From NCBI RefSeq assembly GCF_024137025.1, contig NZ_JAMYJR010000042.1:62001-126000 (forward strand): 64,000 bases of DNA, read 5' to 3'. Source of the DNA: Paractinoplanes aksuensis. Its GTDB lineage: Bacteria; Actinomycetota; Actinomycetes; Mycobacteriales; Micromonosporaceae. Of the stretch, positions 43,886 through 53,105 are shown piece by piece. The position numbers and the translations under genes are program-made. How positions within the stretch are numbered: the first letter of the stretch is position 1; every line of letters begins with the position of its first letter. The notes beneath the pieces were generated by a model that saw only the letters and a program-made list of their open reading frames with translations, did no database searches and was not told the DNA's origin.

Positions 43886-45829
43886 CTACCGAGGTCGATG
43901 GCCGGCCCGGGCCACCATCCCGACGAGACGGGACTGGTCCGAGCGTCTCGGTGCGGTGGTTTCGGGCGGTGCTTCGCCGGTGGGGACCGTCATGGCCGCG
44001 GGGAGGGTGACCACCGCGCGCAGGCCGCCCCCGGCCACGGGCCCGAGGGTGACCGCGACGCCGTGCTGGGCCGCGAGAGTCGCGACCACGTACAGGCCGA
44101 GGCGGGCGCTGTCGGAGGGGTCGAGCCCGGGTGGCAGGGCCAGCCTCTTGTTCGTCTCCTCGATCGCGGTGCGCGACATCCCGATCCCGTGGTCCTCGAT
44201 CTCCACCACGGTCCCGTCCGGGCCCGGCTGGGTCGACATGCGGATCGGTGTGCCGGGCGCGGAAAAGGTCACGGCGTTGGCCAGCAGCTCGCCGATCAGA
44301 TGGCCCAGATCGTTGACGGCGTGCTCGGGCACCCGGACGTCCGCCACCGGTCCGATCGCGATCCGTTCGGACTGCTCCATCTCACCCGCGACCCGGGTCA
44401 GGACGGTGCTCAGCGACTCGGCCCCGTGGCCGCGCCGGCTGCGGGCCGAACCGGCCAGGATCACCAGGTGCTCGGCGTGGCGGCGCATCCGGACCGCCAG
44501 CCGGTAGGCGTCGGCGTCGCCCGGCCCGAGCGCCTCGATCTGGCGGTCCAGCAACGACTGGTTGCGGCGAGCGATGTTGACCAGGACCTTGTTCATGCCG
44601 GTGCGCATGGATGCCTCGGCCGCGGCCGACTCCACGGCGCTCCGGTGCACGTCGGACAGCGCCGCGCCCACCTCGGCGATCTCGTCGTCGCCCAGGCTCA
44701 GGCGTAACGTCGCGCCGTCGACGTCGATGCGTTCACCGCCCCGCAGGCGCCGGACCAGCTCGGGCAGTCGCCGGCGGGCGAGGTCGGTGGCCGCCGTTCG
44801 CAGCTCGGCCAGCCGCCGGACGACCGAGCCGCCGATGTGCACGGCCATCACCAGCGACACCACGATCGCGATCAGGCCGAGCAGACCGGTCAGACCGAAG
44901 CGGGTCACGATCCGGTCGCGCGCGTCCTGGGCGAATTCGACGGCGTGGTCGTAGCCGTCGGCCATGAAGGCGTACAGCTGACTCACGGCCAGGTTCGAGG
45001 TCGCCCGCCATTCTTCCCGGCTGATCCCCACCTGCTCGCCGGCGCGTCCCCGGTCGATGATCCGGTCCTCGGCCGACCGCAGCTCGACGAAGGCGGAACC
45101 GCTGAGCATGCCCTTGAACCGTGCCTGGTCGGGCCCGGGCAGGGCCGTGCCGACGATGGGGATCTGGAACCGCAACGCGCCGATGAGTTGGATCAGCTGC
45201 GAGTACTCGCCGTCGCCGAAGCGCTTGGCTTTGGTGACGCCGGTGAGCAGGGCGTCCTCCTGGTGGAGCAGCTCGCCGGCCCGGCGCATGGCCACGATGG
45301 TGCGCATGACCCGTTCCACCAGCGGCTCGCTGGAGGCCGCGGCCGCGTTGGACACGCTGAACGACGTCTGGATGATGCCGGCGTAGTCGCTGAGGACCGA
45401 GATCGAGGTGGCGTCGCGGACATCGATCTTGGCTCGGATCAAATTCAGCGTGTAGAGGCTGGTGGTCATGTCGGCGAAACGGGCCCGGGTGATGTCGGCC
45501 GAGAACCCGCTTCCCTGCCAGCTGCGGGACGACTGGCGGAACTGGGCGACCGCGGCATCGGTCGCCGCCCGGCGGAGACGCAGGGCGCCCACGTCGCCGT
45601 CGGGCGTGGCCAGGAACTCCACCGACCGGGTGCGCTCGGCCTGCAGCGCCTCCACCATCCGGTCGCCGGGCAGGATCACGTTGTCCCGCGTGTTGTAGAT
45701 GTCCCGCAGGGCGGTCGCGTCGGCGATCGACGCCTTGACGTCGATCACCCACAGCCCGGTCAGGGCGACGACCGGCACCAGCAGGGCGAGAACGATCTTC
45801 AGGCGAATGGATCTCGGGTTTCCTCGCAT
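43886..45829 (-). CDS. Nitrate-sensor-domain histidine kinase-like membrane protein
   Basis: A 647-residue protein with an N-terminal membrane helix (about residues 9-29), an extracellular all-helical NIT-like domain (RDNVILPGDRMVEALQAERT and further), a second helix (LTGLLGLIAIVVSLVMAVHI), HAMP, and a C-terminal HATPase (LGHLIGELLANAVTFSAPGT, EDHGIGM, ARLGLYVVATLA). A clear phospho-accepting His box is not seen, as in CvnA proteins, and no Roadblock or GTPase partners are next to it. ATG 45829 was chosen at MRGNPRSIRLKI. It may sense nitrate or nitrite or another anion. Confidence 0.85.
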   Translation of the reverse strand: MRGNPRSIRLKIVLALLVPVVALTGLWVIDVKASIADATALRDIYNTRDNVILPGDRMVEALQAERTRSVEFLATPDGDVGALRLRRAATDAAVAQFRQSSRSWQGSGFSADITRARFADMTTSLYTLNLIRAKIDVRDATSISVLSDYAGIIQTSFSVSNAAAASSEPLVERVMRTIVAMRRAGELLHQEDALLTGVTKAKRFGDGEYSQLIQLIGALRFQIPIVGTALPGPDQARFKGMLSGSAFVELRSAEDRIIDRGRAGEQVGISREEWRATSNLAVSQLYAFMADGYDHAVEFAQDARDRIVTRFGLTGLLGLIAIVVSLVMAVHIGGSVVRRLAELRTAATDLARRRLPELVRRLRGGERIDVDGATLRLSLGDDEIAEVGAALSDVHRSAVESAAAEASMRTGMNKVLVNIARRNQSLLDRQIEALGPGDADAYRLAVRMRRHAEHLVILAGSARSRRGHGAESLSTVLTRVAGEMEQSERIAIGPVADVRVPEHAVNDLGHLIGELLANAVTFSAPGTPIRMSTQPGPDGTVVEIEDHGIGMSRTAIEETNKRLALPPGLDPSDSARLGLYVVATLAAQHGVAVTLGPVAGGGLRAVVTLPAAMTVPTGEAPPETTAPRRSDQSRLVGMVARAGHRPR

Positions 45830-45905
45830 GTGACCTCGATCGGGCAGCTGACGGCGAACGCTCCGGAATATCCGATGTGGAGTACGGCCGGGTTTCTTGA
45901 CCGGT

Positions 45906-48323
45906 TCAGCTGACCGGCTGGTTTCCACTCCTCGGGACGAGACGCAGATCCTTGAGCTGCCGGCGCGAGGTGATGCCGAGCTTGCGGAAGATCTTGCGCA
46001 GATGGGACTCGATGGTGCGCGGGCTCAGGAACAGCTGGGCCGCGACCTCCTGCGAGGTGGCCCCGGTGGCCACCAGTTGCGCGATGTGCAGCTCGTGGGC
46101 CGTGAGGTCGTCGGCCGGGCCGGCGGTCCGTCGGCGGGGGTGCTCACCGGTGGCGCGCAGCTCGCGGGCCGCGCGTTCGGCGAACGCCTCGGCGCCCAGG
46201 CCCGACAACAGTTCGTGGGCGAGGCGCAGTTGCTCGCGGGCGTCGTGGCGGCGGCCCTCGCGGCGCAGCCATTCGCCGTACACCAGACGGGCGCGGGCCA
46301 GGTCGATGGCCACCCGGCAGTGCTCGAGGTGGTCGACGGCCTCGCGGTAGTGCTTCTCGGCGGCCGGGCCGCTGGTGAGCAGGGCCCGGGAGCGTGCCTC
46401 CAGCCCCAGCGCCCACGGGGTGCCGCTGGCCCGGGCCCGCAGGCTGAGTTGTTCCAGCGCTGCGGCGGCGCGCTCGTGCTGTCCGGCGCGGACTGCCGCC
46501 TCGATCAGTTCGGGCAGGGCGAGGCTGCCGTCCGCCGATCCGTCGTGCTCGTACGGTGGGATCGCGGCGGCCGGCATGACCTCAGCCAGGGCGTGGATCG
46601 CTTCGTCGTCCCACAGCATCAGCGCGATGTGGCCGGCCAGCCCCAGCCAGCGGCGGTCGCCGTCCATCCGCAGCATCTCCAGCGCCTTCCGCAGCGGAGG
46701 AACGGCGGCCACGTAACCCTGGAGGAATCTCGTAGTGAGACCGTCCAGCAGCAGGTCGGCCGCCCGCGGCGACCCGGGCGGCGGGGGTGCGGTCCGGGCC
46801 GCGGCCAGCCAGCCGTGGTCATCGGCGAGGCGACCGGACTCGACGGACGCCTCGAACGCCTGCAGGTAGGTCTCGCGAGCCAGCGCGGGGTCCAGCGGGC
46901 CCAGCGTCCGGGCCGCGTCGAGCAGCATCCCCGTCGCCTCGCGGCCGCGGTTCAGCTGCGCCTCGAGCTGGGCCCGCAGCAGCTCGAGGCGGGCCCGCGC
47001 CAGGGCGTCGAGCGGTCCGGCGGCCGCGGTCGTCAGCAGCTCCCGGGCCGCCTCGAACGCACCGGTCTCGTGCTTGGCGTGCGCCGCCGCCAGGGCCCGG
47101 CGCGCCCGCTGGGTCGGCTCGGGAGTCAGCTCGGCCGCCTGCTGCAGGAACGCCGCCGCGGCGGCCGACCCGCCGCGAGCGCAGGCCCGGCCGGCCGAGC
47201 GCTCCAGTTCGGCCGCGACCTGTTCATCGGCGCCGAGGACGGCCTGCGCCCGATGCCAGGCCCGCCGGTCCGGGTCGGCGTGCGGATCGGTGGCCGCGGC
47301 CAGGGCGCCGTGGGCGCGGCGGCGGTCCGGCCACGAAGCGGCCCGGTAGACCGCCGACCGGACCAGCGGATGACGGAACAGCACCCGCCGGCCGATCTCC
47401 AGCAGACCGGCGGCCTCGGCGGGGTCCGCGGCCGCCCGGTCGAGGCCCAGTTCGGCCGCCGCGCGCCACAACAGGGCCACGTCGCCGGTCGGCTCGGCCG
47501 CCGCGGTCAGCAGCAGCAGTTGCGTCCCGGCCGGCAGGCAGCCCGAACGACTCTGGAAGCTGCTCTCGACGCGCCGCGGAACGCTCACGACGTCGGGCCG
47601 CTCGAACCCACCGGCCAGCCGGGCCGGCGGGACGTTGCGGGGCAGCTCCAGCAGCGCCAGCGGGTTGCCCCGGGCCTCGTCGACGATCCGGTCGCGCACC
47701 CGGTCGTCGAGCGGCGCGTTCACCGCGGAGTTCAGCAGAGTCCGCGCGTCGGCCTCGCCGAGCCCGTCCAGGTGCAGCTCGGGCAACCCGGCGCAGGGTT
47801 CGCGCTGCGTGAACACGAGTGCCAGCCGCTCGGCCGTGACCCGCCGCGCCACGAACGTCAGAACCTGGGCCGAGGCCGGGTCCAGCCAATGCGCGTCGTC
47901 GACGAGGCACAGCAGGGGGCCCTCCTCGGCCACCGTCGCCAGCAGGCTGAGAGTGGCCAGCCCGACCAGGAACCGGTCGGGTGCGGCGCCGCTCCGCCGT
48001 CCGAACGCCACCTCGAGGGCGGTCCGCTGAGGTTCCGGCAGAGCGGCCGTACGGTCGAGCAGCGGCTCACACAGCTGGTGCAGACCGGCGTACGCGAACT
48101 GGGTCTCCGCCTCCACCCCGGTCGCGGACTCCACGCGGAAGCCCGATCCGGTCGCGAGGCCGCGGGCGAGGTCCAGCAACGCGGTCTTGCCGATGCCGGC
48201 CTCGCCGCGCACCACGACGGCCCCGCTGCGTCCCCCTCGCGCAGCGGTCAGCAGCCGTTCCAGCGCGTCGCGTTCCGCGCGCCGGCCCACCAGTCCGGAT
48301 GCCGCCGGGGTCGGTTGCGCCAT
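45906..48323 (-). CDS. LAL-type LuxR-family transcriptional regulator with AAA ATPase domain
   Basis: An 805-residue regulator. Walker A is GEAGIGKTAL, near residue 40, and Walker B-like LLCLVDDAHWLDP is near residue 140. A long TPR-like helical middle follows, and the C-terminal LuxR helix-turn-helix has ELHIAQLVATGATSQEVAAQLFLSPRTIESHLRKIF, listed here as two segments of one domain. LAL proteins are large ATP-dependent activators of secondary metabolism or sugar-use genes. ATG 48323 has GAGGAG upstream; the open frame further upstream has no homology. It is divergent from the two-component pair. Confidence 0.92.
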   Translation of the reverse strand: MAQPTPAASGLVGRRAERDALERLLTAARGGRSGAVVVRGEAGIGKTALLDLARGLATGSGFRVESATGVEAETQFAYAGLHQLCEPLLDRTAALPEPQRTALEVAFGRRSGAAPDRFLVGLATLSLLATVAEEGPLLCLVDDAHWLDPASAQVLTFVARRVTAERLALVFTQREPCAGLPELHLDGLGEADARTLLNSAVNAPLDDRVRDRIVDEARGNPLALLELPRNVPPARLAGGFERPDVVSVPRRVESSFQSRSGCLPAGTQLLLLTAAAEPTGDVALLWRAAAELGLDRAAADPAEAAGLLEIGRRVLFRHPLVRSAVYRAASWPDRRRAHGALAAATDPHADPDRRAWHRAQAVLGADEQVAAELERSAGRACARGGSAAAAAFLQQAAELTPEPTQRARRALAAAHAKHETGAFEAARELLTTAAAGPLDALARARLELLRAQLEAQLNRGREATGMLLDAARTLGPLDPALARETYLQAFEASVESGRLADDHGWLAAARTAPPPPGSPRAADLLLDGLTTRFLQGYVAAVPPLRKALEMLRMDGDRRWLGLAGHIALMLWDDEAIHALAEVMPAAAIPPYEHDGSADGSLALPELIEAAVRAGQHERAAAALEQLSLRARASGTPWALGLEARSRALLTSGPAAEKHYREAVDHLEHCRVAIDLARARLVYGEWLRREGRRHDAREQLRLAHELLSGLGAEAFAERAARELRATGEHPRRRTAGPADDLTAHELHIAQLVATGATSQEVAAQLFLSPRTIESHLRKIFRKLGITSRRQLKDLRLVPRSGNQPVS

Positions 48324-48541
48324 GGTGGTCTCCTCGAGCGAAGCGTGTCGAGCTGACCAGTACGCTGCCGTCCGCGGCCCCGCCGGCACATCTGGCGGCG
48401 GCGTGAAATCGGCCTTGCGACCTCCGACGGAAGCGCCTCCGTCGCAGGTAGGAACTTCGCCTCGCGAGTGCCCCAGTGGGCCGGGTCCCGTGGGTAGCAT
48501 CGGGGCGGGCCGACCGTCGGGAGCGCGAATGGTGAGCGGCA

Positions 48542-49804
48542 ATGGATGAACCGCGCGGGCCGGCTGACCGGCCACGGCGCGACTGGGACAGCCGGCTCGA
48601 CGCGCTGGGGCTGACGACACCGTTGCGGCGCGACAGCGCGCTCGCGATCCTCGTCGCCGCGGTCATGGCCGTGCCCTTCTTCGTGCCCGGCATCTCGGCC
48701 ACGGTGGCAGTTCTGCTGGTGGCCCAGGCGGCGGCGTTGTGTCTGCGCCGGATCCGGCCGCTGTGGTGCCTCGGCGCGGTCCTGGCCCTGCAGGTGGCCC
48801 TGGCCGTGGCGGCCGACCCCGGGGAGGGCGTCCGCGGCGCGGCCCTCGCCGTCGCTGTCTACACCTGCGGCACGTTGATGCCGAAGCGCCGGGCGCTCCT
48901 GGTCGCCGGGCTCGCCGCGTTCACCGAGACGGCCAGCTTCGTGGTGCTGAGCGCGATCCCGGCCGCCCTCGACTCGACCCTCACCGCGTCACCGCCGCTG
49001 ATCTCCCGCATTCTCGTGCAGATCGTTTTCTCGGCGATCCTCTACGGTGGCGCGGCGGCGCTGGGCCGCAACACCACGATCCGCCACCGGTACACCGAGA
49101 TGGTCGAGCTCCGCGCGGCCGAGGCGGCCGAGAACCTGCGCGTCCGCACCGATGCCGCGCTGACCGCCGAACGCACCCGGATGGCCCGGGAACTGCACGA
49201 CGTGGCCGCCCATCACCTCACCACCCTCATCGTGCAAGCGACAGTGGTGGAGCGCATGATCGACCGTGATCCGGAGGCGGCCCGCCAGGGCGCCGCCACC
49301 ATCCGTACGGAAGGAAAAAGCGCTCTGCAGAACCTGCGTCTGGTCGTCGGCGCCCTGCGCGAGGCCGGGCCGGCCGAACCGGGACTGCCCGACGGCGGCG
49401 GGCCCGTGCCCGGCCTGGTGATGATCGAGAACCTGGTCGCGGGGCACGCGGACACGCAGGTCCGGCCCAAGCTGGTCGTGTCCGGCCGGCCCGGTGAGTT
49501 CTCGGCGGCGGCCGACCTGACCCTGTATCGCGTGACGCAGGAGGCGCTGTCCAACGCCCGCGACCACGCGCCCGGCGCCGCGGTCACTATCAAGATCGAT
49601 CACCGTACGGAGGACAGCGTGCTCGAGGTCCACAACGGCCCGCCCTCCGCACGGGAGGCTCGGGCCGACCGACGTCATCGCGGCTTCGGCCTCATCGGCA
49701 TGCGCGAGCGTGCCGGGCTCATCGGGGCGTCCCTGTCCGCGGGCCCGACCCCGGACGGCGGCTGGTCGGTCCGGCTGACCATTCCCCGTACGGCGGGCCG
49801 ATGA
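48542..49804 (+). CDS. Sensor histidine kinase (NarL-pair type, HisKA_3)
   Basis: A 420-residue membrane kinase with four to six hydrophobic segments in the first 190 residues, then the dimerisation/phospho-acceptor helix RTRMARELHDVAAHHLT (His of ELHD), and an HATPase domain with LYRVTQEALSNARDHAPGA and GFGLIGMRERAG. The stop overlaps the response regulator start (ATGA). The signal sensed is unknown. Confidence 0.93.
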   Translation: MDEPRGPADRPRRDWDSRLDALGLTTPLRRDSALAILVAAVMAVPFFVPGISATVAVLLVAQAAALCLRRIRPLWCLGAVLALQVALAVAADPGEGVRGAALAVAVYTCGTLMPKRRALLVAGLAAFTETASFVVLSAIPAALDSTLTASPPLISRILVQIVFSAILYGGAAALGRNTTIRHRYTEMVELRAAEAAENLRVRTDAALTAERTRMARELHDVAAHHLTTLIVQATVVERMIDRDPEAARQGAATIRTEGKSALQNLRLVVGALREAGPAEPGLPDGGGPVPGLVMIENLVAGHADTQVRPKLVVSGRPGEFSAAADLTLYRVTQEALSNARDHAPGAAVTIKIDHRTEDSVLEVHNGPPSAREARADRRHRGFGLIGMRERAGLIGASLSAGPTPDGGWSVRLTIPRTAGR

Positions 49805-50478
49805 TCACTGTGCTCCTGGTCGACGACCAGCCGTTGCTGCGGGCCGGATTCCGCTCGCTGATCGAGCTGGCCGAGGACATCCAGATCGTCGGCGAGGCGT
49901 CCAGCGGCCCGGACGCGGTGGCGCTGGCCCGGCGGCTGCACCCCGACGTCGTCTGCATGGACGTCCGCATGCCCGGCGGCAACGGCCTCGACGCGACCCG
50001 GGTCATCGTCAGCGAGATCGACCCGCCGCCCGCCGTCCTGGTGCTGACCACCTTCGAGCTCGACGAGTACGTGTTCGGGGCGCTCGAGGCCGGCGCGAGC
50101 GGTTTCCTGCTCAAGGACGCCGACATGGACGACCTCATCGAGGCGATCCGCCGCCTGGCCGCGGGGGAGGGGATGGTCGACCAGACGGTCACGCGCCGGG
50201 TGATCGCCGAGTTCGCGCGGCGGCGCCCGGCGCTGCCCGCCTCCGCCGAGGGCCCGGCCGTCGATCAGCTGCTGACCTCACGCGAGGCCGAGATCGTACG
50301 GCTGCTGGCCGACGGGCTGTCCAATGCCGAGATCGCGGCCGAGCTCGTCGTCGAGGTCAGCACCGTGAAGAGCCACCTGAGCCGGGCCATGGCCAAGATC
50401 GGGGCTCGCGACCGCGTCCAGACCGTCATCTGGGCCTATCGCCACGGCGTGGCGTCGGTGCATCCACCCCGTCCTTGA
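49801..50478 (+). CDS. LuxR-family response regulator
   Basis: A 225-residue NarL/FixJ-type regulator. The receiver domain has the DD pair in LLVDDQPLLRAGF, the phospho-acceptor Asp in VVCMDVRMPGG and the conserved Thr/Lys (LVLTTFELDEY, FLLKDAD). The LuxR helix-turn-helix is LTSREAEIVRLLADGLSNAE and onward. It is the partner of the kinase just upstream. Its last 53 bp overlap the convergent MerR gene. Confidence 0.93.
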   Translation: MITVLLVDDQPLLRAGFRSLIELAEDIQIVGEASSGPDAVALARRLHPDVVCMDVRMPGGNGLDATRVIVSEIDPPPAVLVLTTFELDEYVFGALEAGASGFLLKDADMDDLIEAIRRLAAGEGMVDQTVTRRVIAEFARRRPALPASAEGPAVDQLLTSREAEIVRLLADGLSNAEIAAELVVEVSTVKSHLSRAMAKIGARDRVQTVIWAYRHGVASVHPPRP

Positions 50479-51190
50479 CCTGAAGGTGCTGCTGGGCGAG
50501 GGAGGCGGCTCGGGTCAGCACATCGAGCTGGGCCGGGTTGTACAGCGCGACCACCGCGTCGACGAACGTCTGCCGGCTGACGTGTTTGCCCGGGGACAGA
50601 TGCCGGGCCGGGTCGTTCAGCCAGGGGTGGTCGAGCAGGTGCCGCGCGAGGGCCGGCGCCAGCCTCTCGGCCAGGCTCTGCCGGGTCCGCTCGTCGGCGT
50701 CCGGCGGCAGGGCGTCGATCTCGGCGCTGATCGGATCGGTGTCGGCCTCCACCATGCGCTGCAGGTCGTTCATGGTGCTCTCGTCGTACAGCTGGGCGAA
50801 GACGTGGATGAGCGAATGGTCGGAGGCCGACAGGCGCGGCGCGACGGACTCGAAACCCGCGGGCGCGTCGGCCGGTGCGCCGTCACGCAGGATGACGGCG
50901 ATGTCGGCCCGGGCCCGCACCAGACGGTCGACCTGGGTGGCGAGGTCGGCGTCGATCTGCCGCAGCAGGTCCGGGCCGAAGTCGCTGTCCGAACCGATCT
51001 GGGCCAGCGGAACGCCCAGATCCGTGAGGCGCCGGATGCGCAGCAGACTGATCAGATGCCGTACCTCGTACTGCTTGTACCCGTTGTATCGCCGCTCGGG
51101 TTCCTCGATCAGGCCGAGCCGGTGGTAGTGCCGGATGGTGTTGACCGTCGTGCCGGACAGCTCGGCCAGTTCACGGGTGCTCCAGGTCAC
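50426..51190 (-). CDS. MerR-family transcriptional regulator
   Basis: A 254-residue regulator. The N-terminal winged helix-turn-helix is standard (STRELAELSGTTVNTIRHYH, then LGLIEEPERRYNGYKQYEVR). The long C-terminal part is helical without the Cys residues of metal sensors, so a small organic ligand or another protein is more likely. Its 3' end overlaps the response regulator's 3' end by 53 bp on the opposite strand. Confidence 0.9.
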   Translation of the reverse strand: MTWSTRELAELSGTTVNTIRHYHRLGLIEEPERRYNGYKQYEVRHLISLLRIRRLTDLGVPLAQIGSDSDFGPDLLRQIDADLATQVDRLVRARADIAVILRDGAPADAPAGFESVAPRLSASDHSLIHVFAQLYDESTMNDLQRMVEADTDPISAEIDALPPDADERTRQSLAERLAPALARHLLDHPWLNDPARHLSPGKHVSRQTFVDAVVALYNPAQLDVLTRAASLAQQHLQVKDGVDAPTPRRGDRPR

Positions 51191-51249
51191 GTCAGCCCCG
51201 CGGTTTTCCGGGTCCGGTCGCTCGGAACCGGCGCCGAGCCGGCGTCGGC

Positions 51250-51275
51250 CGGCTGATCCGGTCGCGGATCAGCCG
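51250..51275. terminator. Hairpin between the MerR and SDR genes
   Basis: CGGCTGATCCG (51250-51260) and CGGATCAGCCG (51265-51275) pair perfectly across a GTCG loop. On the minus strand it is about 100 bp after the SDR gene and 60 bp before the MerR gene, so it may terminate the SDR transcript or serve as an operator for MerR. Confidence 0.5.
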
Positions 51276-51376
51276 TTCCGATCAGTCTGATGGCCAGCAG
51301 CAGCACCGGAACTGAGCCCGACCGTGTTCGAACGCCGGACGAGGTTCTCGGCTCATCCATGGCTTCCTCCGAGAGT

Positions 51377-52021
51377 TCAGCGGATGTTGGCCCGGACGGC
51401 CGTGGTTATCGGCGTCGAGCCTTGATTCAGTTCGAGGATCTGCCGGCGGATCCGCGGTTCGTGCAGCAGTTCCGCCAGCGTCGCGGCGACGTCGTCGCGC
51501 GCGATCTCGTCGCACGGCTGGGCCGCGCCGAGCGCGATCGCACCGGACCCGGCCCGATCGACGAGCAGGGACGGGCGGAGGATCAGCCAGTCGAGCAGGG
51601 ACTCGCTGACCGTGACCTCGACCAGCTTCTTGACCGCGTAGTAGGACTCCCGGGCTCGGCCGAGGCGCTCCCCGCGCCCCGCCTCCGGAAGCACGGACAC
51701 CAGCGCGAAGCGACGGCCCCCGGCCAGCCCTGTCGCCTCCAGAGCCTTGAGCACGCCGTCACCGTCGATGGCGGTGGTGACCTTCCAGTCACCCCCGTTG
51801 GACCCGGCGGTGTAGACCACGGCATCACAACCGCGGACCATGACGGCCAGGGCGTCGGCGGTCAGATCGGCGAGCTCACCGACGTACGCGCCGGCGCCTT
51901 CGGTCTCGAGCTCGGCCCGCTGTTCGTCACGGCGGACCAGGCCGCCGACCTCGTCACCGCGCTCGACCAGTTTCCGCGCCAGCAGCCGGCCGACGGCTCC
52001 GCTGATCCCGAAGATGAACAC
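51377..52021 (-). CDS. NAD(P)-binding atypical short-chain dehydrogenase
   Basis: A 214-residue Rossmann-fold protein of the NAD(P)H-binding atypical SDR type. The nucleotide-binding turn is FIFGISGAVGRLLA (GxxGxxG), followed by LVRRDEQ and a late YYAVKKLVE. The listed start is GTG 52021, immediately before the first strand; GGGGAGAG lies upstream. Members act as reductases or as regulators; the substrate is unknown. Confidence 0.82.
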   Translation of the reverse strand: MFIFGISGAVGRLLARKLVERGDEVGGLVRRDEQRAELETEGAGAYVGELADLTADALAVMVRGCDAVVYTAGSNGGDWKVTTAIDGDGVLKALEATGLAGGRRFALVSVLPEAGRGERLGRARESYYAVKKLVEVTVSESLLDWLILRPSLLVDRAGSGAIALGAAQPCDEIARDDVAATLAELLHEPRIRRQILELNQGSTPITTAVRANIR

Positions 52022-52205
52022 CTTCAGCGGACTCTCCCCTCACCCCGGCCTTCCGTCGCACTCAGCCTCACATCGGGGCCAACGCCTTCGCGTCGGTAGA
52101 ACACCCTTACTCCGGTACGGAGGGACCACCGCGACGGGTGACGCCGACCACCCGCCACCCGCGCCGGACGGTCCGGCCCGGGTCGGAATTCGCATACTTG
52201 TCGGC

Positions 52206-53105
52206 ATGAACAAGGAAGTCCGGCGCCTGATCATGGGTGCCCTGGTTCTCGTGCTGATGAGCGCCTGCGCCTCGCCGACCAGCCCGTCGCCGTCGTCGTC
52301 GCCGAGCCGGACGCCGGCAGTCGTCGATGTCCGACCGTTCCAGGCGCTCGAGCGTCGGTTCGGGGCGCGTCTGGGGGTGCACGCGATCGACACGGGCACT
52401 GGTCGCACGGTGGCGTACCGCGCGGACGAGCGATTCGCGCACGCGTCGACCTTCAAGGCTCTGCTGGCCGGTGTGCTGCTGCGCCGGCTGTCCGACGCCG
52501 AGTTGCGCCGTGTCGTCAAGTACAGCCGGGCGGATCTGCTGGAGTGGGCGCCCGTCACCTCGCGCCACGTGGCCACGGGGATGCGGGTCGATGCCTTGAT
52601 TGCGGCCACGGTGCAGCACAGCGACAACACGGCCGCCAACCTGCTGCTCGAGCTGGTCGACGGGCCGAAGGGGTTGCAGGAGGAACTGCGGGAGATCGAC
52701 GACAAGACCACTGATCTGAGCCGGAACGAGCCGGCCCTCAACACCGCTGTTCCGGGTGACCGGCGGGACACGAGCACGCCGCGGGCGCTCGGCGCCGACC
52801 TGCGGCAGTTCGTCCTCGGCGAGGTGCTGCCCGCGCCCCGGCGGCAGAAGATGGTCGACCTGCTGCTCGGCAACACGACCGGCGACGCGTACATCCGCGC
52901 GGGTGTGCCTTCGGGCTGGACGGTCGGTGACAAGACGGGCAGCGGCGGTTACGGCACCCGCAATGACATCGCCGTCGTGTGGCCGCCCACCGGTGACCCG
53001 CTCGTCGTCGCCATCCAGTCGGATCGCGGCGAGCCGGACGCGTCCTCGGACGACGCCCTGATCGCCGAGGCGACCAAGATCGTCGTCTCCGGCCTGCGAC
53101 GCTAG
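52206..53105 (+). CDS. Class A beta-lactamase, predicted lipoprotein
   Basis: A 299-residue serine beta-lactamase. The N-terminus MNKEVRRLIMGALVLVLMSAC has a lipobox with Cys near residue 21, followed by a Ser/Pro linker, so the enzyme should be anchored outside the membrane. All class A motifs are present: Ser81-x-x-Lys84 (STFK), Ser139-Asp140-Asn141 (SDN), Glu175 in NEPALN on the omega loop, and Lys243-Thr-Gly (KTG). It hydrolyses beta-lactams; the spectrum cannot be judged from the sequence. Its stop directly abuts the convergent RidA gene stop. Confidence 0.94.
   Translation: MNKEVRRLIMGALVLVLMSACASPTSPSPSSSPSRTPAVVDVRPFQALERRFGARLGVHAIDTGTGRTVAYRADERFAHASTFKALLAGVLLRRLSDAELRRVVKYSRADLLEWAPVTSRHVATGMRVDALIAATVQHSDNTAANLLLELVDGPKGLQEELREIDDKTTDLSRNEPALNTAVPGDRRDTSTPRALGADLRQFVLGEVLPAPRRQKMVDLLLGNTTGDAYIRAGVPSGWTVGDKTGSGGYGTRNDIAVVWPPTGDPLVVAIQSDRGEPDASSDDALIAEATKIVVSGLRR

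Noticed and set aside
43886-51190. A secondary-metabolite gene cluster suggested by the LAL regulator, the two-component pair and nearby enzymes
   Set aside because: No polyketide synthase, NRPS, terpene or other biosynthetic core gene is present in the window.
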